Part shown: positions 42,814 to 52,583 of the stretch, piece by piece
How positions within the stretch are numbered: position 1 is the stretch's first letter
Layout of the letters: every line of letters starts with the position of its first letter
NCBI RefSeq assembly: GCF_000517105.1
Contig: NZ_KI912153.1
Span: forward strand, 206,564 to 270,563
DNA: 64,000 nt
DNA from: Fischerella sp. PCC 9605
GTDB taxonomy: Bacteria > Cyanobacteriota > Cyanobacteriia > Cyanobacteriales > Nostocaceae
Direction: 5' to 3'
Program-made: the position numbers and the translations under genes
Notes under the pieces: model-generated
What the model saw: the letters and a program-made list of their open reading frames with translations, nothing else
Told to the model about the DNA's origin: nothing
Databases searched by the model: none

Positions 42814-43251
42814 ATGAATCGTCGTGAATTTATCGGTTGGGTAGGTGTAGGGAGTTTAGCCAGTTCTCTACCTGTAGTCATTGCAGCCTGTTCTTCACAA
42901 ACTAAGTCACAGCAATCTACACCTCCTACCCGCGCTGATGGTTTTCAAGAAGTTGGTGCAGTCACAGAGTTAGACAAAAACGGTCAAATTCTTAGTGAAG
43001 AAGCTGCTGCTGGTAAGGTATTGATAATTCGAGATCCAAGTGACACAAGTAAATTAATTGCCTTAAACCCCACTTGCACTCACAAAGGTTGTATTGTGGG
43101 CTGGAAAAAAGACCAAAACGCTTTAGTATGTCCATGTCATGGTTCCAAATTTGCCAATGATGGCAAAGTGATAAATGGCCCAGCACAAAAACCTCTACCC
43201 ACCTACATAGCAAAGCTGGAAGGCGATGTGGTTCTGGTGAAAGCAGTCTAA
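42814..43251 (+). CDS. Small Tat-type Rieske [2Fe-2S] lipoprotein
   Basis: The 145-residue protein begins MNRREFIGWVGVG, a Tat motif, and ends its signal at IAAC with lipobox Cys 26, so it is likely an exported lipoprotein. The Rieske ligands are C88-T-H90-K-G-C93 and C106-P-C108-H109-G-S. It is smaller than PetC and belongs to the stand-alone Rieske group whose partners are not known. ATGs are 110 bp from proA; the gene is transcribed in the same direction but probably on its own. Confidence 0.85.
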   Translation: MNRREFIGWVGVGSLASSLPVVIAACSSQTKSQQSTPPTRADGFQEVGAVTELDKNGQILSEEAAAGKVLIIRDPSDTSKLIALNPTCTHKGCIVGWKKDQNALVCPCHGSKFANDGKVINGPAQKPLPTYIAKLEGDVVLVKAV

Positions 43252-43361
43252 GGCTAGGGACTAATGATTTACTCGCAGTCTTTTGACTAATGACCAATGA
43301 CTAATGACTATCTAAGGTTGATACGATTGTAAAAAGGCAAAGATTCAGGTTCTTTTGTGAC

Positions 43362-44672
43362 ATGACTATTTCTGATGATAATTCATCAAACCTAATAGCA
43401 ATAGCTAAAAAAACTCGCCTCGCAGCACTCAAGCTAGCAGTATTACCAACTGAGGCAAAAAACCAGGCTATTGAAGCGATCGCCCAAGCTTTAGAGACAG
43501 GAAAAAATGAAATTTTGCAAGCAAACGTTGCTGATTGTCAAGCAGCAGCTACTCAAGGAATTGCCAAACCACTCTATAAGCGCTTGCAGTTGGATGAACA
43601 TAAGTTAAGAGATGCGATCGCAGGGGTTAGAGATGTTGGCAAACTTGCCGATCCAGTTGGTGCGGTGCAGATTCACCGCGAACTAGATACAGGCTTAATT
43701 CTCAAGCGCATAACTTGTCCATTGGGAGTTTTGGGCGTTATTTTTGAAGCGCGCCCAGAGGCGGCGATTCAAATTGCGGCTTTAGCGATCAAGTCAGGAA
43801 ATGGCGTTATTCTTAAAGGTGGCAAAGAAGCAATTCGTTCTTGTGAAGCGATAGTAAAAGCAATTAAACAGGGATTGTCTCAAACTGCTGTTCACCCAGA
43901 TGTAGTGCAGTTACTGACAACCAGAGAAGAAACTATAGAACTTTTGAACCTAGATAAATATGTAGATTTAATTATTCCCAGAGGTTCTAATTCTTTTGTA
44001 CGATTTGTGCAGGAAAATACCCGTATTCCTGTCTTAGGTCATGCTGATGGTATTTGTCATCTTTATGTAGATAAAGCCGCTGATATTGACAAAGCAGTGA
44101 CAATTACTGTTGATGCAAAAATACAATATCCTGCTGCTTGCAATGCTATTGAAACTTTGCTAGTTCATGGCGATATTGCCGCAACTTTTCTACCAAAGGT
44201 TGCAGAGGCTTTGCAAGCACAAAATGTAGAATTAAGAGGCGATGAACGCAGCCGTGAGATTTTACAAAATATCACGCCAGTCATAGAAAAAGACTGGGAA
44301 ACCGAGTACAGCGATTTGATATTGGCGATTAAGATTGTGGATTCGTTGGAAGAAGCGATCGCCCACATTAACGATTATGGTTCCAAACATACCGATGCGA
44401 TCGTCACTGAAGATGCAGAGGCGGCTAAAACTTTCCTAGCGCTGGTGAATGCCGCAGGAGTATATCACAACTGTTCTACCCGCTTTGCAGATGGTTTCCG
44501 CTACGGTTTCGGTGCAGAAGTTGGAATTAGCACTCAACAAATGCCTCCCCGCGGCCCTGTTGGTTTGGAAGGGTTGGTGACATATAAATATCAATTAACT
44601 GGTGATGGCCATGTTGTTGCCACATACACGGGTGTGAATGCGAAATCCTTTAATCACAAGGATTATGTGTAA
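43362..44672 (+). CDS. proA: Gamma-glutamyl phosphate reductase
   Basis: The 436-residue protein matches ProA, which reduces gamma-glutamyl phosphate to glutamate semialdehyde in proline synthesis. Visible landmarks: [50 protein letters not shown], the catalytic-cysteine stretch [14 protein letters not shown], and [20 protein letters not shown] with EVGIS. Full length. No proB is adjacent. Confidence 0.95.
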   Translation: MTISDDNSSNLIAIAKKTRLAALKLAVLPTEAKNQAIEAIAQALETGKNEILQANVADCQAAATQGIAKPLYKRLQLDEHKLRDAIAGVRDVGKLADPVGAVQIHRELDTGLILKRITCPLGVLGVIFEARPEAAIQIAALAIKSGNGVILKGGKEAIRSCEAIVKAIKQGLSQTAVHPDVVQLLTTREETIELLNLDKYVDLIIPRGSNSFVRFVQENTRIPVLGHADGICHLYVDKAADIDKAVTITVDAKIQYPAACNAIETLLVHGDIAATFLPKVAEALQAQNVELRGDERSREILQNITPVIEKDWETEYSDLILAIKIVDSLEEAIAHINDYGSKHTDAIVTEDAEAAKTFLALVNAAGVYHNCSTRFADGFRYGFGAEVGISTQQMPPRGPVGLEGLVTYKYQLTGDGHVVATYTGVNAKSFNHKDYV

Positions 44673-44737
44673 AAAATTCCCCACCCAAATGTAAGCGTTA
44701 GGAAAATACTAGATGACACCAGAAAACTGTTTGACAA

Positions 44738-44766
44738 ATCCCCGACTTCTGGTGAAAGTCGGGGAT
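44738..44766 (+). terminator. Hairpin after proA
   Basis: ATCCCCGACTT at 44738-44748 pairs with AAGTCGGGGAT at 44756-44766 around a 7-nt loop. It lies 66 bp after the proA stop. The CCCCGACTT...AAGTCGGGG unit is also a common dispersed cyanobacterial sequence. CTAACTACTAACT repeats follow to 44822. Confidence 0.6.
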
Positions 44767-44825
44767 CTGTGTGGTTAGTGGTTAAAACCAACCACTAACT
44801 ACTAACTACTAACTACTAACAAACA

Positions 44826-45266
44826 TTAACCTTTGGTAGCCGCCATTTGCTCAAAAGAACGCAACAGTAATTTTCGTCCCAGTTCGATGTCTTTTGGTGC
44901 ACATTGCCAATCTGGGTGGGCTGTCATTAACAAACTATCCAAAGTTTCTTGATCGAATAAATGCCAAACGAGAGCATTATTGATTTCTGCTTCTACGGCA
45001 TAGCAATTAGAACCGATACAGTGAATAGTAAAAGTACTGGCTACTCTTGCCAGGGTCATTTGTTCTCCTGGCTGTAGTGAACGAAATTGCTGGATAGCTT
45101 GTTTCAACTCGCTCTTAGAAGACACGACTAACCCAGGAAGCGCTACTGTGAGATTTTTGTCTCCATTTACCATAATCCAGTAGTTACGACTGGGGTCGAT
45201 TCCTTCTAACCAAGGTAATTCATCATCAAGGCGATAGCGTGGTGACAAACAAAACGAGGCTACCAT
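44826..45266 (-). CDS. Conserved hypothetical protein
   Basis: The 146-residue protein (ATG 45266; a GTG at 45320 would add 18 residues) has no membrane segment or known motif. It has a PRYRLDDELPWLEGIDPSRN start, WIMVNGDKNLTVALPGLVV, and a mixed alpha/beta character. It is convergent with proA and not linked to other genes. I do not recognise the family. Confidence 0.65.
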   Translation of the reverse strand: MVASFCLSPRYRLDDELPWLEGIDPSRNYWIMVNGDKNLTVALPGLVVSSKSELKQAIQQFRSLQPGEQMTLARVASTFTIHCIGSNCYAVEAEINNALVWHLFDQETLDSLLMTAHPDWQCAPKDIELGRKLLLRSFEQMAATKG

Positions 45267-45758
45267 AGGCGAATCTCTGACTTGGTTGTGCAATACTTCA
45301 TCAGACTTAGTACCGCACACTAGGTTACAGTCTATGCTGTTTACCTGCGGTCAGCGGCACCCTTTTGGAACACTTGCGATCGCGTCCTTACTTTCTGCAA
45401 CAAGATGTTACAGTGCAAAGCAGACTCCTAGGTAAATATTGTTAGGAGCCTTACTTCGCCAAATTAGTAGGAGGCTAGCTATATGTTTCAATTTTTAATT
45501 AATCTCAGCAGTAAATCAAATATATTTAGCAAAAGTTATTATTTTAATTAACATTTTTTAATATTGAAAACAGTAAAAACTAATGTAACGATCCGGAAAT
45601 TAAGAATGTTTTCTTCTCTATGGCATAACAAATGGTTATTGCTATAGGTCGAATCAAAAAAGAGTGGATGTATATTGTTTAACACAATATCTTCCACCCG
45701 TATAGTTATGCAGTTCAGTACATTTCTATCAACAAAAGTATGATTTTACTCAGGTTTG
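45267..45758. other. A+T-rich gene-free stretch with one hairpin
   Basis: The only structure I see is at 45664-45697: GTGGA pairs with TCCAC and ATATTGT with ACAATAT around a TTAAC loop. This could be a terminator for an RNA coming from the left or for the small gene to its right, or part of a small RNA. The remainder is A+T-rich without open frames. Confidence 0.45.
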
Positions 45759-45947
45759 TCAGGCTTGAGTTACATCTTCTTGACTTAATTGCTGTTCAAC
45801 ATTACTGATAGCAGCATTTAGACCAGCAAGTCTTGTTTCTAAATCATCTCTTATTGCCTTGAGGAATCTCAGTTTACGTTGCAGCTGAGTTCTCCGAGAA
45901 AAAGAATCATCACTATAGCAAGAGTTATACCAAAAGAAGGGAAACAT
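45759..45947 (-). CDS. Small coiled-coil hypothetical protein
   Basis: The 62-residue protein (ATG 45947, with GGAAAGG just upstream) starts MFPFFWYNSC and continues with SRRTQLQRKLRFLKAIRDDL and a Leu/Glu/Gln heptad pattern that predicts a coiled coil. Small cyanobacterial proteins of this kind exist but have no known role. It lies 160 bp downstream of the phosphate-binding protein gene on the same strand. Confidence 0.6.
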   Translation of the reverse strand: MFPFFWYNSCYSDDSFSRRTQLQRKLRFLKAIRDDLETRLAGLNAAISNVEQQLSQEDVTQA

Positions 45948-46109
45948 AGTTGACCTTTCCAAATCAAACCCTATTTAAATTTTGGCGAAATTATTTTCAA
46001 AAGAGGGGAAAGCAGATGGGAGGATAACCGATCTATGTTTGTTGGTTGTTCGTGGTTGGTTGTTGGTGGTAATTAATGAGTTTTTCCACCTTCTGGCTTC
46101 TGCCTTCTT

Positions 46110-47183
46110 CTAGCGAACTCCTACGAACCCAGCCTGTTCAATCGCCTTTTGTCCTTGGTCGGTAAGTAAAAGTTTGGCATAGGCTTCACCAGCTTGCTGT
46201 TCTTGACCATTGTTTTGTTTAACGATCACAAACAGGTTAGTGGTAATGGGATAACTGCCATTTTTGATTGCTTCAGTATTAATCTGGTTACGCTGACGTG
46301 GACATTGCTCAGGTGTTACTAGTGGTTCCTGGTAAAGCGGAATTAGCTCAGTAGAAGTACGACCCAACGGTAAAGGCTTTACACTACATTGAGGAACTAC
46401 AGCACGAGCAGAAGCGTAATACACACCCCCAGGGGTATTACTGACTTGGCGTAGTGCTTCTGTAGTGGAAGACACATACTTGACATTAGTCCCAAGTTGT
46501 CTATTTGAGCCTTCGTTGGTAGAGAATATTACTGCGTCTGCCTTTTCTAGACGTTGAGAGAAAGGGGTGATGGGTAAGTCTGGGCCACCTACCTGTTTCC
46601 AGTTGGTAATCTGCCCCAAATAAATCTGCTGCAACTGATCAACAGTTAAGCCTGGCAGATTCAGTGATGGGTTGACCGCCACTGCTATGCCATCAACGCC
46701 AACCTGACGTTGTTCAAGTCTAAAGCCTCGCTGTTTGGCTAGGGTGCGTTCTTCCTCTGTGAGGGGACGGGAAGACTGAGCGAAATCTAATTTCCCGTCA
46801 AGCAACATGCGTATGCCTGAGCTAGAATCAGGACTGCCGTTTGTGGGATCTTGGTAGCGCAACTGTAATTCTGGGCGATCGCTCTGAATCTGCGCATCTA
46901 CCAATTGGCGGATCGGTGCCCAGGCTGTACTACCACCATAGTTGACCGAGGCAACTGGAACATTATCGACACTCTCAAAGTTAGACACAACACGTGAGGT
47001 AGTATCTGAACTTTGACCAGAATCAGAAACAGCACTCTTGCGAACTAACGTGTATGGTCTTAACAGCCACCATGCTATTCCACCAAGAACCAAAATAGTC
47101 AATACTTTGCCAATTAGCAAACCTCTCAGAAAGAGTGCAAATTCTCCGTCAATTACGAGTCTTCTTCTGTTTGTATTGTCCAT
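46110..47183 (-). CDS. PstS-family phosphate-binding protein with a membrane anchor
   Basis: The 357-residue protein has an N-terminal cytoplasmic stretch, a membrane helix (LLIGKVLTILVLGGIAWWLL) that looks uncleaved, a Ser/Asp-rich linker and a PstS-like type II periplasmic binding domain: NYGGSTAWAPIRQLVD, FAQSSRPLTEEE, VGVDGIAVAVNPSL and QIYLGQITNWKQVGGPD, TNEGSN. It would bind phosphate at the outer face but remain anchored. No pst permease genes are adjacent. It lies 68 bp after a protein kinase gene, likely in one operon, hinting at a sensing rather than transport role. Confidence 0.82.
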   Translation of the reverse strand: MDNTNRRRLVIDGEFALFLRGLLIGKVLTILVLGGIAWWLLRPYTLVRKSAVSDSGQSSDTTSRVVSNFESVDNVPVASVNYGGSTAWAPIRQLVDAQIQSDRPELQLRYQDPTNGSPDSSSGIRMLLDGKLDFAQSSRPLTEEERTLAKQRGFRLEQRQVGVDGIAVAVNPSLNLPGLTVDQLQQIYLGQITNWKQVGGPDLPITPFSQRLEKADAVIFSTNEGSNRQLGTNVKYVSSTTEALRQVSNTPGGVYYASARAVVPQCSVKPLPLGRTSTELIPLYQEPLVTPEQCPRQRNQINTEAIKNGSYPITTNLFVIVKQNNGQEQQAGEAYAKLLLTDQGQKAIEQAGFVGVR

Positions 47184-47251
47184 ATGATTGCTGTGTCAAT
47201 TTCAGTTATGAAGCACTTATTTATCGCCATAAATGATTTGGTAGATGCAAA

Positions 47252-48379
47252 TTAATTGCAAATCATTTCACGTTTGATTTGACTAGTTGTAAAATTATGT
47301 AACCTATTACGAACTGGTTCAAAAAACTGTTGTATGAACCTGAGTGATTGAGGAGGTTGGCTTGGGTTTAAAATACTTGTTTGCAAAAAAAGATAGAGAA
47401 AAAATATTACTAGCAAACTCGTGCTAGCACCAAAGCCCATTCCCAGCCACAAAATGGTTTTCTTATAGAGCACAGAATCATGATTATGAGTGATTCTATC
47501 TTTAACAACAGGTAGTGAAGACAGCTGCCTAGCAGAAATCAGCGCCTGCAAAGCTTCTGCTGCTGATTGGTAACGCTGGCTAAAGCGATCGCGAACCATT
47601 GTATCTAAGACATTTGCGAGGCTGTTACTTACCCTTACCTTGTCGCGCCAGATAATTTCTCTTGTATTAGGATCTTTTGGTATTTGGTCAGGTTTTAAGC
47701 CTGTCAAAGCTTGAATACCAATCATGCCAATTGCATAGACATCGCTGCAAAGTTTTGGCTTACCTTTGCTTTGTTCGCTTGGCATATAACCAGGAGTGCC
47801 AACTGCAACTGTTACGCTAGTTTGTCCTTGCTCGTTAACTTCTAAAGCACCGATTTTTTTAATACTTCCAAAATCAATTAGCACAATCCTCCCATCACTA
47901 TGTCGCCGCATTAAATTTTGTGGCTTAATATCCCGATGAATTATGTTATTTTGGTGGACAAAAACCACTACTTCTAGAATTTCCTGTAATAAGTTAAAGA
48001 CAGCATCCTCTCTCAGACATATGCCTGAAAAAATTTCTTTGGTTATGTCATGACCGTCAATAAATTCTTGGACTAAATAAAAATCTCCCTTTTCATCAAA
48101 ATGGGCAAATAATCGCGGAATTTGGTCGTGGTCATCACCCAGTTGATATAAAACTTCTGCTTCCCGAGCAAATAAGCTTTTAGCAATTGGCACATAATCT
48201 GGATTGAGACCTTTGGGTTTGAAATGTTTAACTACACAATAAGGTTGCCCAGGTAAATCTAGATCGACAGCCAAGTAGGTATCGCCAGAACCTCCGCTCC
48301 CTAAAAGTTTAATTATTTTGTAGCGATTCCGAAGCGTTATCCCGATGAGAGGGAGAAGGTGCTGTCTCATAGCTTGCAT
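47252..48379 (-). CDS. Serine/threonine protein kinase with C-terminal membrane helix
   Basis: The 375-residue Hanks-type kinase (ATG 48379; the frame runs to TTG 48448 through repeat sequence) has the GSGGSG loop at 27-32, K51, E73, HRDIKPQN with D150, and IDFGS with D169. A membrane helix near residues 300-325 (FFLYLFLQ end) anchors it, leaving a short extracytoplasmic tail. It lies directly before the anchored phosphate-binding protein. Target proteins are unknown. Confidence 0.88.
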   Translation of the reverse strand: MQAMRQHLLPLIGITLRNRYKIIKLLGSGGSGDTYLAVDLDLPGQPYCVVKHFKPKGLNPDYVPIAKSLFAREAEVLYQLGDDHDQIPRLFAHFDEKGDFYLVQEFIDGHDITKEIFSGICLREDAVFNLLQEILEVVVFVHQNNIIHRDIKPQNLMRRHSDGRIVLIDFGSIKKIGALEVNEQGQTSVTVAVGTPGYMPSEQSKGKPKLCSDVYAIGMIGIQALTGLKPDQIPKDPNTREIIWRDKVRVSNSLANVLDTMVRDRFSQRYQSAAEALQALISARQLSSLPVVKDRITHNHDSVLYKKTILWLGMGFGASTSLLVIFFLYLFLQTSILNPSQPPQSLRFIQQFFEPVRNRLHNFTTSQIKREMICN

Positions 48380-48808
48380 TCTGAATGCGAGATTACTGAG
48401 CAGTAATTGGTAATAATTAATTCGTAATTGGTAAAACCATACAGACAAATACAGCCCAATCTAAAGACGATGCTGGGCAATTTTTGTTTCGTAGTAAATA
48501 AGTTTGATAAACTTATCCTTAATTTATAAATACGAATTGCAAATTATACAGTCGATACCTTTTTAGGCATCTTAATCTCAATAATTTTAATATAGTACAA
48601 ACTAAATTTAAACCCATACCTTAAGTAAATTTAACACCAACTCCATAGCAAAAATAACAGTTCAGTTTGCTTATAGCACAAAGCACTTGTGAAAAGGAGC
48701 CAGACACATGGGACTGGCGCCCTACTGAAGGCAAAAAGTACCGCGGCGTATGACTTTGCTATCAATGACTGTAAAAAAAATCAGTAATTAAAGCTTATAC
48801 GTACGTAC
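48380..48808. other. Gene-free stretch
   Basis: About 430 bp. The part near 48395-48437 carries AATTGGTAATAATTAATTCG-type repeats that extend the kinase frame upstream. Beyond that I see no gene or structure except GAAAAGGAGCCAG near 48692. Confidence 0.45.
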
Positions 48809-49789
48809 TCATTCGGAAGGCTTATCACCTGTTTCTTTCATCTCAATGTTCAGATTGGGTAATCCCTCTAGTTTTTCTAGAGGTGAAACTTCTTCTGTCA
48901 GAGGCACAAAAACTTTTAAACTTGCTGGCAAGCACTTAATCTCTACAGGAGTTTTTCCTAAAAGTTCACCATCAACAACAACTTTTTGAGGTGGGTCAGT
49001 TGTAATTTTGAACTGTTTGGCTCGTAAGTAACCAATATCACTTCTTTCCACAGCCTCACCCGTAGAAGCAGTTTGAAACAGATGAAAGGTAGCCGCGATC
49101 GCTGCTGCTTTATTTACCGGAGCTACTATGGTTAAATCTAGCAATCCATCATCTGCGATGATTCCCGCCGGCCCCTGTGCTAAAACAGAGGTTGGAGGTG
49201 CGGCATTCGCTACTGTTACTGCTGCTGCGGAAGTTTTAATAACCTTGTCTTCAGTTTCAATTTCTACGTCAAATGACTGCAATTGCCGCAATTGTTGGAA
49301 TCCGGCGATGATGTAGGCCAAGACACCAAAACGATTTTTTGCTTCCCGGTCTGCTTTTTCCACAGTTTCAGCTTCAAAGCCAATACCTGCCAGCAATACC
49401 ATTGGATAGCCGTTACAATCAGCAGTATCCACAATCCGAGTACCACCCTGTAAAATTGTTTCGCAGGCGGCTTCAATGGTGTCAGGAATTCCTAAAGCTG
49501 TGGCAAAGGCGTTGGCTGTTCCCCGAGAAATAATACCAAACGGAATATCACTACCCACCACAGCAGCCGCAGCAGATGACAGAGTGCCATCTCCTCCGGA
49601 AACAATAATGGCTTCTACTCCCCTTTCCACTGCGGCACGGGCCAGTTCATCGGCACCAATTTCTTCAGTAGTGAAGTGGATATCTAGATCAATTTCCGGC
49701 TCTAAGATTTCCTGAATCTTTGCCAAATCTTGCTCTGAGTCACCTTGACCCGCAACTGGATTAAAGATGAGGCAGGCTGAACGTTTCAT
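48809..49789 (-). CDS. Diacylglycerol kinase-like lipid kinase (YegS/BmrU family)
   Basis: The 326-residue protein has the diacylglycerol kinase catalytic core: IFNPVAGQGD at 8-17, the nucleotide-binding GGDGTL at 65-70, GIISRGTANAFATALGIP and IADDGLLDLTIVAP. The C-terminal beta domain ends in VVVDGELLGKTPVEI. It phosphorylates a lipid or sphingoid substrate at the membrane; the substrate is not known. It stands alone. Confidence 0.88.
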   Translation of the reverse strand: MKRSACLIFNPVAGQGDSEQDLAKIQEILEPEIDLDIHFTTEEIGADELARAAVERGVEAIIVSGGDGTLSSAAAAVVGSDIPFGIISRGTANAFATALGIPDTIEAACETILQGGTRIVDTADCNGYPMVLLAGIGFEAETVEKADREAKNRFGVLAYIIAGFQQLRQLQSFDVEIETEDKVIKTSAAAVTVANAAPPTSVLAQGPAGIIADDGLLDLTIVAPVNKAAAIAATFHLFQTASTGEAVERSDIGYLRAKQFKITTDPPQKVVVDGELLGKTPVEIKCLPASLKVFVPLTEEVSPLEKLEGLPNLNIEMKETGDKPSE

Positions 49790-49841
49790 ATAGTGAAATA
49801 GTTTAATTATTAAAGTCCCCTACTTAATTATTAACGTAAGT

Positions 49842-49880
49842 AGCCTTCATGAACTGCGTACACCAGCAGGCATGAAGGCT
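49842..49880. terminator. Ten-bp perfect inverted repeat between yegS-like and MATE genes
   Basis: AGCCTTCATG at 49842-49851 is mirrored exactly by CATGAAGGCT at 49871-49880 across a 19-nt spacer. It lies upstream of the lipid kinase and downstream of the MATE gene, both minus strand, so it may end the MATE transcript. Confidence 0.45.
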
Positions 49881-49945
49881 AATTATCTGTTCGGCTTAGT
49901 ATGAACAGCACCTGGTCAAGAGTAACTGGTTTACCCTACCCGCAT

Positions 49946-51316
49946 TCAACAAGTAGAAGCAGAAGTTAGTTTGTGAAAGCGCCACACAAAAATCACTCCT
50001 GCGATCGCCACTCCAATCGACTGTCCTATCCACAATCCAACACCCCCAATATCAAAGTAAAATCCCAGCAGATAGCCACTGGTCAACCCTACACCCCAAA
50101 ATGCCAGTAAACTTAGCAGCATCGGTATACGTGTATCTTGAAGTCCATATAATGCGCCCATTGCTGTCTTTTGTACACCATCCAACAGTTGAGCCAAGGC
50201 TGCAATCATGAGCATTGGCACTGCCAGTTTTAGTACGTTGGCATTTTCTGGATTATGAATATCCAAAAATATTCCAACCACTTGCTGGGGATACGCAAGC
50301 AGTATGATTCCTGTTAGTGTCATAAATACTACCGCCATCGATATACTGACATACCCCGCCCGTCTCGCACCCTCAAGGCTTTGCTGTCCCAGCCACACAC
50401 CGACTCTAGCAGTCGTAGCAAAAGACATACCTAGAGGCACCATAAAAATCACGACAATAGTTTGAAAGACGATCTGGTGTGCCGCCAACACTTCGGTTCC
50501 CAACAAGCCCATAAAGTAAGTAATAACCGTGAACAGCCCATACTCCAAGGCAATAGTTACTGCAATCGGTATCCCAATCCACACCAACTTCTGGAGAATT
50601 TGCGGTGTCAGCCGATGTAAACCTTGCAAGAATCGGTAATCCTTCAGTTGCTGATGTTTGAGCGTGTAGCCAAGCAAAATCAGGAACATAACCCAGAAAC
50701 TGAGGCCACTTGCCAAGCCCAACCCCGCCAGTTCCATCCGTGGAAATCCAAACTTGCCAAATCCTAAAACGTAATTGCCTATGACATTAACGAGCGTTCC
50801 CACAATGACAATTGCCATCACCGGACGGGCTTGAGAGAGTGCAGAGACATAGCTTCTTAGCATGGCAAACCCCAAAGCTGGGAAAATTCCCCACAAAATG
50901 AAGTCTAAATATCTATCTGCTAGCGCCACAGTCTGTTGTGCTTGCCCAAGCTGAATCATTACCGAATCCAGATGCCCAATCAAAAACATCATGGGGATGC
51001 CAAAAAGCAGCGAGAGCCATAGCCCTTGACGTGCAATCTGCTCGATTTGCGTTTTTCTACCTGCCCCGTAAGCCTCCGCAACCAACGGACTCACTGCCAT
51101 GACAACGCCGCCTATAGTATTTAGCAAAAGCTGAAAGGTAGTTGATGCTAATCCACCTGCTGCCAAGGTTTCCTGTCCCAAATGCCCCATGATCAGAGTA
51201 TCTGCAAATCCTACAGCAGCTTGGGCAACTTGAGCACTTGCTAAAGGAATAGCGAGTTTGAAGAATTCCTGGATTTCTCTTCGGATATTCGAATTAGCAA
51301 ACGTTTTAGTGGCCAT
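49946..51316 (-). CDS. MATE-family multidrug/organic cation efflux protein
   Basis: The 456-residue protein has about twelve membrane helices with the two-bundle repeat of the MATE family: IPLASAQVAQAAVGFADTLIMGHLG near the N-terminus and LVWIGIPIAVTIALEYGLF at the start of the second half. It should export drugs or metabolites with Na+ or H+ as driver. It is divergent from an AraC-type regulator, which likely controls it. Length is normal. Confidence 0.9.
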   Translation of the reverse strand: MATKTFANSNIRREIQEFFKLAIPLASAQVAQAAVGFADTLIMGHLGQETLAAGGLASTTFQLLLNTIGGVVMAVSPLVAEAYGAGRKTQIEQIARQGLWLSLLFGIPMMFLIGHLDSVMIQLGQAQQTVALADRYLDFILWGIFPALGFAMLRSYVSALSQARPVMAIVIVGTLVNVIGNYVLGFGKFGFPRMELAGLGLASGLSFWVMFLILLGYTLKHQQLKDYRFLQGLHRLTPQILQKLVWIGIPIAVTIALEYGLFTVITYFMGLLGTEVLAAHQIVFQTIVVIFMVPLGMSFATTARVGVWLGQQSLEGARRAGYVSISMAVVFMTLTGIILLAYPQQVVGIFLDIHNPENANVLKLAVPMLMIAALAQLLDGVQKTAMGALYGLQDTRIPMLLSLLAFWGVGLTSGYLLGFYFDIGGVGLWIGQSIGVAIAGVIFVWRFHKLTSASTC

Positions 51317-51467
51317 TAAAGTGCCTCTTTGCTGTAAATTTGGTTCATGGCTTAAAATTTAAGAAAATTTAATGATTTCGGACTACTCAAACCTTGCGCG
51401 ACTCTCAGAATCTTGCGGCAAGTTTTGAGTCTGAAAAGGCTCTCATCCCAAAAGCCCTGAAACTTCA

Positions 51468-52397
51468 GTGTATAGAAAGCCGGATCGCCAGATGCAAGCA
51501 TTAGCACTCCCATCTACAAAGATGGTTCATCTGCCAAAAAACGGACTCCATCCTCCAATCTGTTCCAGTGAACCCCAGGGTTGGAAAAACATTGTGGTCG
51601 AAGAATTTTGCCAACCTCCGGGACAGGAGACGTACCAAAGTCAAACAGAGCACACGATCTGCATATCTCTAAACAATCGTCCGTCTCGCCTGTCACAAGT
51701 GATGGGCGATCGCCGCTATACTGGTCTTTTCACTCAAGGTGATATTGCCATCGCTCCTGCTGGACAGTTGTTCTTCTGCCGATGGAGTGAACAGGACAAA
51801 TACCTGCGTATCCGGATTGCCTCGCAGTTTCTCCAACAAGTTGCCCAAGAAGCCTTTGAAATTAATTGCGATGGCGCAGAACTGTTGTCAGAGTTTCGAG
51901 TCCGGAATCCCCAAATTGAGACGATCGGCATGATGCTCCTGACGGAACTTAAGAATGGAGGGCTAGCAGGACAGCTTTATGTTGAATCGCTGACGAATGT
52001 GCTAACCGTGCATTTGCTCAGGAATTATTCTGCCGTCCAACCTTATGTTGCTTCACATAATGGGAAACTAAGCGATCGCCAGCTAATTCAAGTGACTGAT
52101 TACATCAACGATCATCTGGCTCAAGACATCAAACTATCTGACTTAGCTAAATTGCTAGGAATGAGCCAATTTCACTTCAGCCGGCTCTTCAAGCAATCAA
52201 TCGGAGTAGCACCTCACCAATATGTGCTTCAGCAACGGCTAGAACGGGCAAAGCAGTTACTTCAAGAAACAGAACTACCAGTAATGGAAATTGCTATGTT
52301 GTCTGGCTTCAGTAGTCATAGCCATCTAGGTAAATGGATTCGACAACATACAGGAATGACTCCAAAAGCCTACCGATTAAAAGGGAAGAGGGAATAG
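51468..52397 (+). CDS. AraC-family transcriptional regulator
   Basis: The 309-residue protein (GTG 51468 or ATG 51492) has an N-terminal ligand-binding half and a C-terminal AraC DNA-binding region of two helix-turn-helices: LSDLAKLLGMSQFHFSRLFKQ and VMEIAMLSGFSSHSHLGKWI, with TGMTPKAYR at the end. It is divergent from the MATE exporter across about 150 bp, the usual arrangement of an activator and its target. The inducer is not predictable. Confidence 0.88.
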   Translation: MYRKPDRQMQALALPSTKMVHLPKNGLHPPICSSEPQGWKNIVVEEFCQPPGQETYQSQTEHTICISLNNRPSRLSQVMGDRRYTGLFTQGDIAIAPAGQLFFCRWSEQDKYLRIRIASQFLQQVAQEAFEINCDGAELLSEFRVRNPQIETIGMMLLTELKNGGLAGQLYVESLTNVLTVHLLRNYSAVQPYVASHNGKLSDRQLIQVTDYINDHLAQDIKLSDLAKLLGMSQFHFSRLFKQSIGVAPHQYVLQQRLERAKQLLQETELPVMEIAMLSGFSSHSHLGKWIRQHTGMTPKAYRLKGKRE

Positions 52398-52583
52398 AGA
52401 ACTCTTAACAGGGAAATCCCCTCCTCGCGAGTACCTGTACAACCAGTCCCCTTTACTATGTAAAGATACGTAAAGCCAGAAAAATAAACTTAATGGCGAT
52501 CGCCAGAGTGCAACACCGAAGCGTCACCCACTGCGGTAGTCTAGATGAAGTGAATTTATCTCTCCCCTTTGACATACTGCTTT

